From Luteimonas_C sp035250245 (GTDB lineage Bacteria; Pseudomonadota; Gammaproteobacteria; Xanthomonadales; Xanthomonadaceae): a DNA stretch of 64,000 bases. Below the pieces are notes generated by a model, which was given only the letters and a program-made list of their open reading frames with translations, ran no database searches and had not been told where the DNA came from. Made by a program: the position numbers and the translations under genes. Of the stretch, positions 52,683 to 64,000 are shown one piece after another; the first letter of the stretch is position 1, and every line of letters begins with the position of its first letter. The DNA lies in contig DATFFH010000049.1 of the NCBI GenBank assembly GCA_035250245.1, positions 62,001 through 126,000 of the forward strand, read 5' to 3'.

Positions 52683-55600
52683 TCAGCCGCGAGAAGCCAA
52701 CTGCGACAAGCGCTGCACAGCCACCGACGCGGTCGGATAATCGAGTGTCTTCTGCGTGGCCAACTCGTTCAGCATGGCCAGGGTGAAGCGCAGGGATTGA
52801 TCGTCGCGCTGCAGCCAATGGCGGACCTTGTCGTCGGGATCCTTGCCCGGCATCGACAACACCTGGCCGACGAGCGTGCGCAGCTGGGTGGCCAGTTCGT
52901 CGCGCAGTGCGCCGCGTGCGACCGCATGCCAGCGTCCGTCGACGGTCAGATCGTCGATCTGTTCGATCAGCCACGGCACGCGCAGCGCATCGCCCAGGCG
53001 GTAATGGACCTTGGCCACGTCGACCGTCTTGAGCTTGCGCTCGCGCGCCAGCTCGATGATGTCGCAACAGGGTTCCAGATACGGCAACGCCGCGAGCTGC
53101 CCGCCGAGGTCGGCCGGCAAGCCCTTCTGCGCCCAATCCTGCAGCGCGGCCTCGTACACGGGGCGTTGCGAGTCCGGCAGGATGCCCTGCCCCGCGCGGA
53201 TGTCGCGGAAGCCGTCGTGGTAGCGCTCCACCGCGGTGGCGATGTCCGGGATCGCGCCCGGCCGCGCCAGCAGCCAGCGCGTGAACGAACGCTGCAGCGA
53301 CCAGATCACCTGCAGCGCATCGATCTGCACCGATTCGGCGACCTTGCCGTCCAACGCGTCGATCTGCGCCCACAAATCGCGCGCGTCCAGCGTTTCGCGG
53401 GTGATGGTGAAGGCCTTGGCGACTTCGCCCGGCGTACGGCCGCTGTCCTCCTGCATGCGCAGCAGGAAGGTGGCGCCCATCCGGTTGATCGTGGAGTTGG
53501 TGACCGCGGTGGCGATGATTTCGCGCTTCAGGCGATGCTGTTCCATCGCCTTGGTGTACTTCTGCTGCAGCGGCGCCGGGAAATAGCGGACCAGTTCCTT
53601 GGACAGGTACGGATCTTCCGGCACGTCCGAATCCAGCAGCTGCTGGAACGCGACCAGCTTCGAATACGACAGCAGCACCGACAGCTCCGGCCGGGTCAGG
53701 CCGAGGCCGCGCGCCTTGCGTTCGGCGATTTCGGCGTCGGACGGCAAGTATTCGATCTGCCGGTCGAGCAAACCCTGCGATTCCAGCGTGCGGATGAAGT
53801 GCTGCTTGGAACCGAGCCGAGTCAGGCTCATCCGCTGCATCAGGCTGATCGCCTGGTTCTGGCGGTAGTTGTCGTTGAGCACCAGCCCGGCGACTTCATC
53901 GGTCATCGACGCCAACAGCTTGTTGCGGTCCTCGAGCTTGAGCTTCTTGGCCTGCACCTGCGCATTGAGCAGGATCTTGATGTTGACTTCGTGGTCCGAG
54001 GTATCCACGCCGGCCGAGTTGTCGATGAAGTCGGTATTGAGCAGCACGCCGCTCAGCGCCGCCTCGATGCGGCCCAACTGGGTCAGGCCCAGGTTGCCGC
54101 CCTCGCCCACCACCTTGCAGCGCAGGTCGGCGCCATTGACGCGCAGCGCGTTGTTGGCGCGATCGCCCACGTCGGCATTGGTTTCCGAAGTCGCCTTGAC
54201 GTAGGTGCCGATGCCGCCGTTCCACAGCAGGTCCACCGGCGACTTCAGGATCGCGCTGAGCAATTCGGTCGGGCTCATCGCGGAGACGCCCGCTTCGATG
54301 CCGAGCGCGGCCCTGATTTCCGGCGACAGCGCGATCGACTTGGCCGAACGCGGATACACGCCGCCGCCTTTGCTGATCAGCTTCTTGTCGTAATCCTCCC
54401 AACTGGAACGCGGCAGCTTGAACATGCGCTGGCGTTCCTTGAACGTCGCCGCCGCGTCCGGATTCGGATCCAGGAAGATGTGGCGGTGGTCGAACGCGGC
54501 CACCAGGCGGATGTGTTTGGACAACAGCATGCCGTTGCCGAACACGTCGCCGGACATGTCGCCGATGCCGACGCAGGTGAAATCCTGCCTCTGGCTGTCG
54601 CGGCCCATGGCGCGAAAATGGCGCTTGACCGATTCCCAGGCGCCCTTGGCGGTGATGCCCATGGCCTTGTGGTCGTAACCGACCGAACCGCCGGAGGCGA
54701 AGGCGTCGTCCAACCAGAAACCGTGCTCGCGGGCGATGCCGTTGGCGATGTCGGAGAACGTGGCCGTGCCCTTGTCCGCCGCGACCACCAGATAGGGATC
54801 GTCGCCATCGTGGCGCACCACGTCCATCGGCGGCACGATCTTGCCGTCGGGCGCGATGTTGTCGGTGATCGTCAGCAGGCCGTCGATGAACATCTTGTAG
54901 CAAGCGATGCCCTCGGCCAGCACCGCGTCGCGATCGCCGGCGGCGGGCGGACGCTTGACGAAGAACCCGCCCTTCGAACCGACCGGCACGATCACGGTGT
55001 TCTTCACCATCTGCGCCTTGACCAGGCCAAGCACCTCGGTGCGGAAGTCTTCGCGGCGATCGGACCAGCGCAGGCCGCCGCGCGCGACCGGACCGAAGCG
55101 CAGATGCACGCCTTCCACGCGCGGACCGTATACGAAGATTTCGCGGTACGGACGCGGCTTGGGCAGGTCGGGCACCTTGGACGAGTCGAACTTGAAGCTG
55201 ACGCACTCGGCCGGCTTGTCGCCGCCGCGCTTCTGGTAATAGCTGGTGCGCAGGGTCGCGTCGACCGCGCCGATGAAGCTGCGCAGGATGCGGTCCTCGT
55301 CCAGGCTGGAGACGCGGTCGAGCAGGCTCTTGAGCGCGTCGCGCGTGGCCAGGTACTGGGTTTCGCGGTCCGCATTGCGCGCGTCGATCACCGGCGCCAA
55401 CGCCGCCTGCGCCGCTTCGTCGCCGGCGATCAAGATCTGCAGCTGTTTGCTGAACTTCTCCATGCCCTGCTTGATCTCGGCCTTGCTCTCGTGGCCGGTG
55501 CAGGGGTCGAACTTGGCTTCGAACAATTCCACCAACAACCGCGCCAGCAGCGGATAGCGGGCGAAGGTCGCTTCGACGTAGCTCTGCGAGAACGGCACCC

Positions 55601-57656
55601 CGACCTGCAACAGGTATTTGCAATAGCCGCGCAGCATCGACACCTGGCGCCAGGTCAGGCCGGCGGCCAGGATCAGGCGGTTGAAGCCATCGTTCTCGGC
55701 CGTGCCGCGCCAGATCTGGGCGAAGGCGTCTTCGAAATTCTCGTCGACGCTGGCGATGTCGAAATCCTCGCGCACGCCTTCGACTTCGAAATCCTGGACG
55801 TAGACGACCTGGTCTTCGACTTCCAGCCGATACGGATGCTCGGACAGCACGCGCAGGCCCATGTTCTCCATCATCGGCAACGCATCGGACAACGGAATGT
55901 CGTCGTTGTAGCGGTAGAACTTGAAGCGCAGGCTGCTTTCGTTGCGGCGGGTCGAACGCTGCAGGCTCAGGCGCAGATCGTCCGGGCCGGACAGCGCGGC
56001 GATGTGCTCGATGTCGCTGGCGGCCGAGGCGGCGCCCACGTCTTCGATATAACCGGCCGGCAAAGCGCGGCCGTAGCGGTTGGCCAGTTTCAGGCCGCGC
56101 TCTTCGCCGTGGCGCACCACCAATTGCTCGCGCAGGTCGTCCTGCCAGTTGCGCACGATCTGGCCCAGCTTGGCTTCCAGTTCGGCGGCGTCGATCTCGA
56201 TCGCCTCGCCCGACTTGGGCCGGATGATCAGATGCAATTGCGCCAGCGGCGATTCGCCCAGCACCACGCTGGTGTCGACCTGCTCGCCGTGCAGGGCGCG
56301 GCGCAGCATCTTTTCGATGCGCAGGCGCACGTCGGTATTGAAGCGGTCGCGCGGAATGTAGACCAGGACCGAGAAGAAACGGCCGTAGCGGTCGCGGCGC
56401 AGGAACAGTTTGCTGCGCACGCGCTCCTGCAGGCCCAGGATGCCCACGCCGGTGCGATGCAGTTCTTCCTCGTTCGACTGGAACAGCTCGTCGCGCGGCA
56501 GCGTTTCCAGGATGTGCTTGAGCGCTTTGCCGCTGTGGCTGTTGGCTTTCAGCCCGGACTCGCGCATCACGTGCTCGTAGCGCTCGCGGACCAGGGGAAT
56601 TTCCCACGGCCGGCGGTTGTAGGCGCTGGACGTGTACAGGCCCAGGAAGCGCTGTTCGGCGACCGGGCGGCCTTTGGCGTCGAATTCGAGCACGCCGATG
56701 TAATCCATGTAGCCGGGGCGATGCACGGTGGAACGCGCATTGGTCTTGGTCAGGATCAAGGCGTCGACCGAGCCGGACTGCGGCATGTAATGCGCCGCCA
56801 GCGATTTCAGCAGGCGCGGCTTGCCCACGTCCTTGCCGCGCAGCAGGCCCAGGCCGGAACCTTCGACCACCGACAGCACTTCCTCGTTGCCCTTCTTCTC
56901 GACCTTGTATTCGCGGTAGCCGAAGAAAGTGAAATGGTCGTCGGCGGCCCAGCGCAGGAATTCCTGCGCCTCCTTGCGGCCGGCTTCGGACACCGGCAGG
57001 CGGCGCGAGACCAGATCGTCGGCGACCTTGCGCATCTGTACTCGCATCGCGTCCCAGTCGGCCACGATCGAACGCACGTCGGCCAGCACGTCGCGGATCT
57101 TGGCTTCGATGGCGGGAATTGCCGAGGCCTGTTGGCGATCGATTTCCAGATGCATCAATGATTCGGGGTTGCCCTCGCCCACGCCGGTCAGCTTGCCGCT
57201 CTTGTCTCGCGCGATCGGCACCACCGGATGGCCCAGCACGTGCACGCCGATGCCGAGTTCGGCCAGGGCCATGGTCACCGAATCGACCAGGAACGGCATG
57301 TCGTCGTTGACGATCTGCAGTACGGTGTGCGGCGACTCCCAACCGTGTTCTTTGAGATTCGAATTGAACAAGCGCACTTCCGCGCGGCCCGGCTTGCGGG
57401 TGCGGGCGAAGTCGAGGAAATCGTTGGCCAGGGCGGCCCAGCTGTCGGCGCTGTGCAGCGGCAGTTCGTCGGCAGTCATGCGGTGATAGAAGGACGCGGC
57501 GAAAGCGCTGGCGTCGTCCTGCTTGGCCTTGCCGGCGCGCTTGCGGATCGCATCGAACACCGGCTGCAACAGCGCGGGCGCGGCCTTGGCTTGTACGGAG
57601 GTGCGGGTCTTACGGACAGCCGGAACGGGGACTGCGGAACTGCGTTTGTTGCTCAT
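52683..57656 (-). CDS. NAD-specific glutamate dehydrogenase, large (180 kDa) type
   Basis: 1657-residue enzyme converting glutamate to 2-oxoglutarate and ammonia, mainly catabolic. The large NAD-GDH family is recognisable by its long N-terminal regulatory part (NDDMPFLVDSVTMALAELGI, WAADDHFTFFGYREY, YIPRDRFNTDVRLRIEKML), the catalytic domain (ARGGLRWSDRREDFRTEVLG, LVKAQMVKNTVIVPVGSKGG, FASGGSVGYDHKAMGITAKG, DMSGDVFGNGMLLSKHIRLV, DLLWNGGIGTYVKASSET-like stretch) and a C-terminal helical part (MGATFLLRMQEDSGRTP). It is close to the family's usual 1600-1650 residues. ATG 57656. A very long antisense frame lies over it and is judged spurious. Confidence 0.95.
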   Translation of the reverse strand: MSNKRSSAVPVPAVRKTRTSVQAKAAPALLQPVFDAIRKRAGKAKQDDASAFAASFYHRMTADELPLHSADSWAALANDFLDFARTRKPGRAEVRLFNSNLKEHGWESPHTVLQIVNDDMPFLVDSVTMALAELGIGVHVLGHPVVPIARDKSGKLTGVGEGNPESLMHLEIDRQQASAIPAIEAKIRDVLADVRSIVADWDAMRVQMRKVADDLVSRRLPVSEAGRKEAQEFLRWAADDHFTFFGYREYKVEKKGNEEVLSVVEGSGLGLLRGKDVGKPRLLKSLAAHYMPQSGSVDALILTKTNARSTVHRPGYMDYIGVLEFDAKGRPVAEQRFLGLYTSSAYNRRPWEIPLVRERYEHVMRESGLKANSHSGKALKHILETLPRDELFQSNEEELHRTGVGILGLQERVRSKLFLRRDRYGRFFSVLVYIPRDRFNTDVRLRIEKMLRRALHGEQVDTSVVLGESPLAQLHLIIRPKSGEAIEIDAAELEAKLGQIVRNWQDDLREQLVVRHGEERGLKLANRYGRALPAGYIEDVGAASAASDIEHIAALSGPDDLRLSLQRSTRRNESSLRFKFYRYNDDIPLSDALPMMENMGLRVLSEHPYRLEVEDQVVYVQDFEVEGVREDFDIASVDENFEDAFAQIWRGTAENDGFNRLILAAGLTWRQVSMLRGYCKYLLQVGVPFSQSYVEATFARYPLLARLLVELFEAKFDPCTGHESKAEIKQGMEKFSKQLQILIAGDEAAQAALAPVIDARNADRETQYLATRDALKSLLDRVSSLDEDRILRSFIGAVDATLRTSYYQKRGGDKPAECVSFKFDSSKVPDLPKPRPYREIFVYGPRVEGVHLRFGPVARGGLRWSDRREDFRTEVLGLVKAQMVKNTVIVPVGSKGGFFVKRPPAAGDRDAVLAEGIACYKMFIDGLLTITDNIAPDGKIVPPMDVVRHDGDDPYLVVAADKGTATFSDIANGIAREHGFWLDDAFASGGSVGYDHKAMGITAKGAWESVKRHFRAMGRDSQRQDFTCVGIGDMSGDVFGNGMLLSKHIRLVAAFDHRHIFLDPNPDAAATFKERQRMFKLPRSSWEDYDKKLISKGGGVYPRSAKSIALSPEIRAALGIEAGVSAMSPTELLSAILKSPVDLLWNGGIGTYVKATSETNADVGDRANNALRVNGADLRCKVVGEGGNLGLTQLGRIEAALSGVLLNTDFIDNSAGVDTSDHEVNIKILLNAQVQAKKLKLEDRNKLLASMTDEVAGLVLNDNYRQNQAISLMQRMSLTRLGSKQHFIRTLESQGLLDRQIEYLPSDAEIAERKARGLGLTRPELSVLLSYSKLVAFQQLLDSDVPEDPYLSKELVRYFPAPLQQKYTKAMEQHRLKREIIATAVTNSTINRMGATFLLRMQEDSGRTPGEVAKAFTITRETLDARDLWAQIDALDGKVAESVQIDALQVIWSLQRSFTRWLLARPGAIPDIATAVERYHDGFRDIRAGQGILPDSQRPVYEAALQDWAQKGLPADLGGQLAALPYLEPCCDIIELARERKLKTVDVAKVHYRLGDALRVPWLIEQIDDLTVDGRWHAVARGALRDELATQLRTLVGQVLSMPGKDPDDKVRHWLQRDDQSLRFTLAMLNELATQKTLDYPTASVAVQRLSQLASRG

Positions 57657-57719
57657 GGGAACGAGGGTCCGATGATGAAGGTTGGGCGCGCGGTCAGGCG
57701 CGCCGAAGCTGCGCCGGAT

Positions 57720-58868
<1,149 letters not shown>

Positions 58869-58945
58869 GTCGCGCACTCCGGCTCGGTCGAATTGCGGAA
58901 TTGTAGCCGCGGCCACCGGATAACCCCACCACTTGACGCCGCCGC

Positions 58946-59000
58946 TTGACCTGGGAACGCTTCAGGTGGAGAATTATCTCTATATCGCGATGGGAAGATA
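58946..59000 (+). promoter_or_regulatory. Promoter-operator region of the ArsR-methyltransferase gene
   Basis: TTGACC at 58946-58951 and GAGAAT at 58969-58974 (17-base spacing) are possible -35/-10 boxes. The 26-bp imperfect dyad TATCT-N4-ATCGCGAT-N4-AGATA (58975-59000), with ATCGCGAT at its centre, lies directly before the start codon at 59004 and is a good candidate site for autoregulation by the ArsR domain. Confidence 0.5.
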
Positions 59001-59003
59001 TTT

Positions 59004-59933
59004 ATGGATCTGGAAGGCTGGTCCAGCCGTCTGAAGACCTTCGCGGACGCCACCCGCGTGCGCCTGCTCGCCTTGCTTGAAGGCGAGGAGCTGACCGTGG
59101 CCGAATTGTCGGCCATTACTCGCTTGGCCCAGCCACGGGTGTCGACCCATCTGGCCAAGCTGAAAGAGGCCGGCCTGGTCCGCGACCGCCGCGCCGGCGT
59201 ATCGGCTTATTACCGCTTCGACGATGCCACCCTGGACCCCGCCCAACGCGCCTTGTGGCAGAGCATCCGCGACGGCAGCGACGACCCGCTGCTGCGTCAG
59301 GACGCCGACCGCGTGCCGGCCGTGCTGGCCACCCGTGCCGCTGACCAGAACTGGGCCGATTCGGTGGCAGGCGACATGGAACGCCACTATTCGCCCGGCC
59401 GCACCTGGGAAGCCCTGGCTCGCGGCGCCCTGCCCTTGCTCGAAACCGGCGATGTGCTGGACATCGCCTCGGGCGATGGCGTGCTGGCCGAATTGCTGGC
59501 CCCGCACGCCAAACGCTACGTCTGCGTCGACGCGAGCCCGCGCGTGGTCGCGGCCGCTGCCGAACGCCTGAAACCGTTCAAAAACGTCGAAGTGCGCCAG
59601 GGCGACATGCATGCGCTGCCGTTTCCCGCCGCCCAGTTCGATCTGGTCGTGCTGATGCACGCGCTCACCTATGCGGCCAAACCGGCGCAAGCGGTGACCG
59701 ATGCTGCGCGCGTGCTGCGCAAGGGCGGCCGCCTGCTGCTGTCCAGCCTGGCCAAACACGAGCACAAGGCCGCAGTCGACCTGTACGGCCACGTCAATCT
59801 GGGCTTCACCGAAAAGGAATTGCGCAAGTTCGCCGACAAGGCCGGCCTGGAAGTGCAGACCGCCGAAACCATCACCCGCGAAAAGCGCCCGCCGCATTTC
59901 GAGGTGATTTCCCTGATCGCGAGGAAACCGTAA
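59004..59933 (+). CDS. ArsR-type repressor fused to a SAM-dependent methyltransferase
   Basis: 309 residues. Residues 1-85 are an ArsR/SmtB winged helix (LTVAELSAITRLAQPRVSTH followed by LAKLKEAGLVRDRRAGVSAYY). Residues 115-309 are a class I methyltransferase with SAM motif I VLDIASGDGVLAELL (151-165) and VRQGDMHALPFPAAQFDLVV. The metal-binding Cys of classical ArsR sensors are absent, so a metabolite is more likely to be sensed; SAM or SAH is the obvious candidate because the next genes are the two parts of methionine synthase. ATG 59004, with a dyad just before it. Whether the methyltransferase is active is unknown. Confidence 0.88.
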   Translation: MDLEGWSSRLKTFADATRVRLLALLEGEELTVAELSAITRLAQPRVSTHLAKLKEAGLVRDRRAGVSAYYRFDDATLDPAQRALWQSIRDGSDDPLLRQDADRVPAVLATRAADQNWADSVAGDMERHYSPGRTWEALARGALPLLETGDVLDIASGDGVLAELLAPHAKRYVCVDASPRVVAAAAERLKPFKNVEVRQGDMHALPFPAAQFDLVVLMHALTYAAKPAQAVTDAARVLRKGGRLLLSSLAKHEHKAAVDLYGHVNLGFTEKELRKFADKAGLEVQTAETITREKRPPHFEVISLIARKP

Positions 59934-59940
59934 TCCGACT

Positions 59941-60025
59941 TGTAGAGTCGAGCCTCGCTCGACTGCTTTTCGATCAGGTCGCGACGTTTTTGAAGCAAGA
60001 GCAGTCGAGCAAGGCTCGACTCTAC
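59941..60025. repeat. REP-like inverted repeat, GTAGAGTCGAGC family, copy 2
   Basis: Arms TGTAGAGTCGAGCCTCGCTC and GAGCAAGGCTCGACTCTAC; core TTTCGATCAGGTCGCGACG, the same core as in the GTAGGAGCGGC family. It lies between the ArsR-methyltransferase and metH genes, less than 20 bases before the latter. Confidence 0.85.
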
Positions 60026-60045
60026 GAAAAGCAAAGGACCTCCGC

Positions 60046-61122
60046 ATGAAAAACCTGCCCTGGCTGAACCCCGAACGCGTCGCCAAGCTGGAGAAGGCGC
60101 TGTCCGAACGCATCCTGATCATCGACGGCGCGATGGGCACCATGATCCAGCGCCATCGCTTGGAAGAAGCCGATTACCGCGGCGAGCGCTTCGCAGGCGG
60201 CTTCGACCGCCTGCACGTGCACGGACCGCAGTGCGATCACGATCTGAAGGGCAATAACGACCTGCTGCTGCTCAGCAAGCCGGAGGTCATCGCCGGCGTG
60301 CATACCGAATACTTGGAAGCCGGCGCGGATTTGGTCGAAACCAATACCTTCAACGCGACTTCGATCAGCCAGGCGGACTATCACCTGGAACACTTGGTGT
60401 ACGAACTGAACAAGGAAGGCGCGCGGGTCGCCCGCGCCTGCTGCGATGCGGTCGAAGCCAAAACTCCGGACAAGCCCCGCTTCGTCATCGGCGTGCTCGG
60501 CCCGACCAGCCGCACCGCGTCGATCAGCCCGGACGTCAACGACCCCGGCTTCCGCAATACCAGTTTCGACGAACTACGCACGACTTACGGCGAGGCCGTC
60601 GACGGCCTGATCGACGGCGGCGCGGACGTGTTGATGGTCGAAACCATTTTCGACACGCTCAACGCCAAAGCCGCGCTGTTCGCGATCGAGGAAGCCTTCG
60701 ACCGGCGCGGCGCGCGCTTGCCGGTGATGATCTCCGGCACGATCACCGACGCCTCCGGCCGTACCCTGTCCGGCCAGACTGCGGAGGCTTTCTACGCTTC
60801 GGTCTCGCACGGCAAGCCTTTGTCGGTAGGCCTGAATTGCGCGCTCGGCGCCAAGGACCTGCGTCCGCACGTCGAGACCTTGTCCACCATCGCCGACGGC
60901 TACGTCAGCGCGCATCCGAACGCGGGCCTGCCGAACGCGTTCGGCGAATACGACGAAACCCCGGAAGAAATGGCCGAAACGCTGAAGGAATTCGCCGAAT
61001 CCGGCCTGCTGAACCTGGTGGGCGGCTGCTGCGGCACTACCCCGGCGCATATCCGCGCGATCGCCGACGCCGTGCGCGGCATCGCGCCGCGCGTGCCGGT
61101 CCGCTATGCGAAGGCAGCATGA
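60046..61122 (+). CDS. metH: Methionine synthase part 1: homocysteine S-methyltransferase domain
   Basis: 358 residues equal to the N-terminal homocysteine-binding barrel of cobalamin-dependent methionine synthase. It begins ILIIDGAMGTMIQRHRLEEA; zinc-binding Cys are in GLNCALGAKDLRPHV and NLVGGCCGTTPAHIRAIADA. The rest of MetH is encoded by a second gene 144 bases downstream, as a split metH. Together they would transfer a methyl from methyl-tetrahydrofolate to homocysteine. ATG 60046. Confidence 0.93.
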   Translation: MKNLPWLNPERVAKLEKALSERILIIDGAMGTMIQRHRLEEADYRGERFAGGFDRLHVHGPQCDHDLKGNNDLLLLSKPEVIAGVHTEYLEAGADLVETNTFNATSISQADYHLEHLVYELNKEGARVARACCDAVEAKTPDKPRFVIGVLGPTSRTASISPDVNDPGFRNTSFDELRTTYGEAVDGLIDGGADVLMVETIFDTLNAKAALFAIEEAFDRRGARLPVMISGTITDASGRTLSGQTAEAFYASVSHGKPLSVGLNCALGAKDLRPHVETLSTIADGYVSAHPNAGLPNAFGEYDETPEEMAETLKEFAESGLLNLVGGCCGTTPAHIRAIADAVRGIAPRVPVRYAKAA

Positions 61123-61129
61123 GTTTCTT

Positions 61130-61215
61130 GACACGGATCGGATCTGATGAACGCGGATAAAAGCTTTATCAAAAAATACTGCTTTTATCCGCCTTTATCG
61201 GATCTGACCCGTGTC
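61130..61215. repeat. Inverted repeat between the two metH genes
   Basis: Outer arms GACACGGATCGGATCTGAT and ATCGGATCTGACCCGTGTC (imperfect), inner arms GCGGATAAAAGC / GCTTTTATCCGC (perfect, 12 bp), loop of 16 bases. It fills most of the 144-base gap between the two halves of metH and would fold strongly in RNA. It is not related to the GTAG families. Confidence 0.75.
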
Positions 61216-61266
61216 TAAAAACGCTTTCCTGGCAACGACGACAACAATGCCCCAAGGTTCTCACGC

Positions 61267-64000
<2,734 letters not shown>

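Noticed and set aside
52797..57161. Plus-strand open frame of 1454 codons across the glutamate dehydrogenase gene
   Set aside because: It mirrors the real gene on the other strand. High GC at third positions keeps antisense frames open; its translation is rich in Arg, His and Gln with no domain pattern.
53896..57342. Second minus-strand frame of 1148 codons inside the glutamate dehydrogenase gene
   Set aside because: It is a shifted reading of the same gene; Arg/Ala/Gly-rich with no motifs, whereas the other frame shows the complete family pattern.

Overview
The window looks like chromosomal DNA of a GC-rich gammaproteobacterium of the Lysobacter/Xanthomonas group (Xanthomonadaceae). The evidence is the pair of large TonB-dependent receptors, the rpsF-rpsR-rplI-dnaB order, a methionine synthase split into two adjacent genes, a complete 3-hydroxyanthranilate branch of kynurenine breakdown, and many REP-like inverted repeats beginning GTAGGAGCGGC. 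The assignment is by gene content and style only. No rRNA, tRNA, prophage or CRISPR array was found.

Positions 1-15064 (minus strand) form a glycan-use locus. A TonB-dependent receptor is followed by a GH92 alpha-mannosidase, a LacI regulator, a FucP-like sugar symporter, a fructokinase, an AGE-family mannose isomerase/epimerase and a GH2 beta-mannosidase cut by the window edge. A second minus-strand unit holds glucokinase, a glycosylasparaginase-type enzyme and CutC. Together they suggest uptake and breakdown of high-mannose N-glycans, with mannose routed through fructose. Two near-identical sites containing GATCGATCTAAATAA lie 65 bp apart upstream of the receptor and are probably the LacI operators.

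Positions 15274-22058 hold an unusual KAS III / haem-oxygenase-like fusion with an unrecognised partner gene, an OmpA lipoprotein, a WS/DGAT-type acyltransferase and a photolyase. Positions 22365-31549 hold an Oar-like receptor, alanine racemase, a KTSC protein, a LytS/LytR-type two-component pair and a 705-residue cysteine-free protein of unknown function. Positions 31932-39605 are mostly housekeeping: dnaB, rplI, rpsR, rpsF, an A-type Fe-S carrier and asnS, then small unknowns, a PaiB-like protein and a divergent SDR.

Positions 39746-47122 are the kynurenine degradation block: semialdehyde dehydrogenase, beta-carbonic anhydrase, RidA-type deaminase, 3-hydroxyanthranilate dioxygenase, ACMS decarboxylase, kynureninase and kynurenine monooxygenase, several of them translationally coupled. 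It is interrupted by a repeat-bounded GIY-YIG nuclease pseudogene and a hexanucleotide tandem repeat just before kmo. Positions 47122-58868 carry exonuclease I, DUF2461 and DUF2939 proteins, a 5'-nucleotidase, a lysophospholipid acyltransferase-like protein, NAD kinase, the large NAD-glutamate dehydrogenase and an acyl-CoA dehydrogenase. Positions 59004-64000 carry an ArsR-methyltransferase fusion and the split metH, whose second half runs off the window.

The most striking non-gene signal is the repeat content: two REP-like families that share an inner core but have different stems, a GTCATTCCCGCG family whose longest copy carries the nuclease remnant, and CTCCC-type palindromes, two of which lie in frame inside genes (the GH92 mannosidase and metH).
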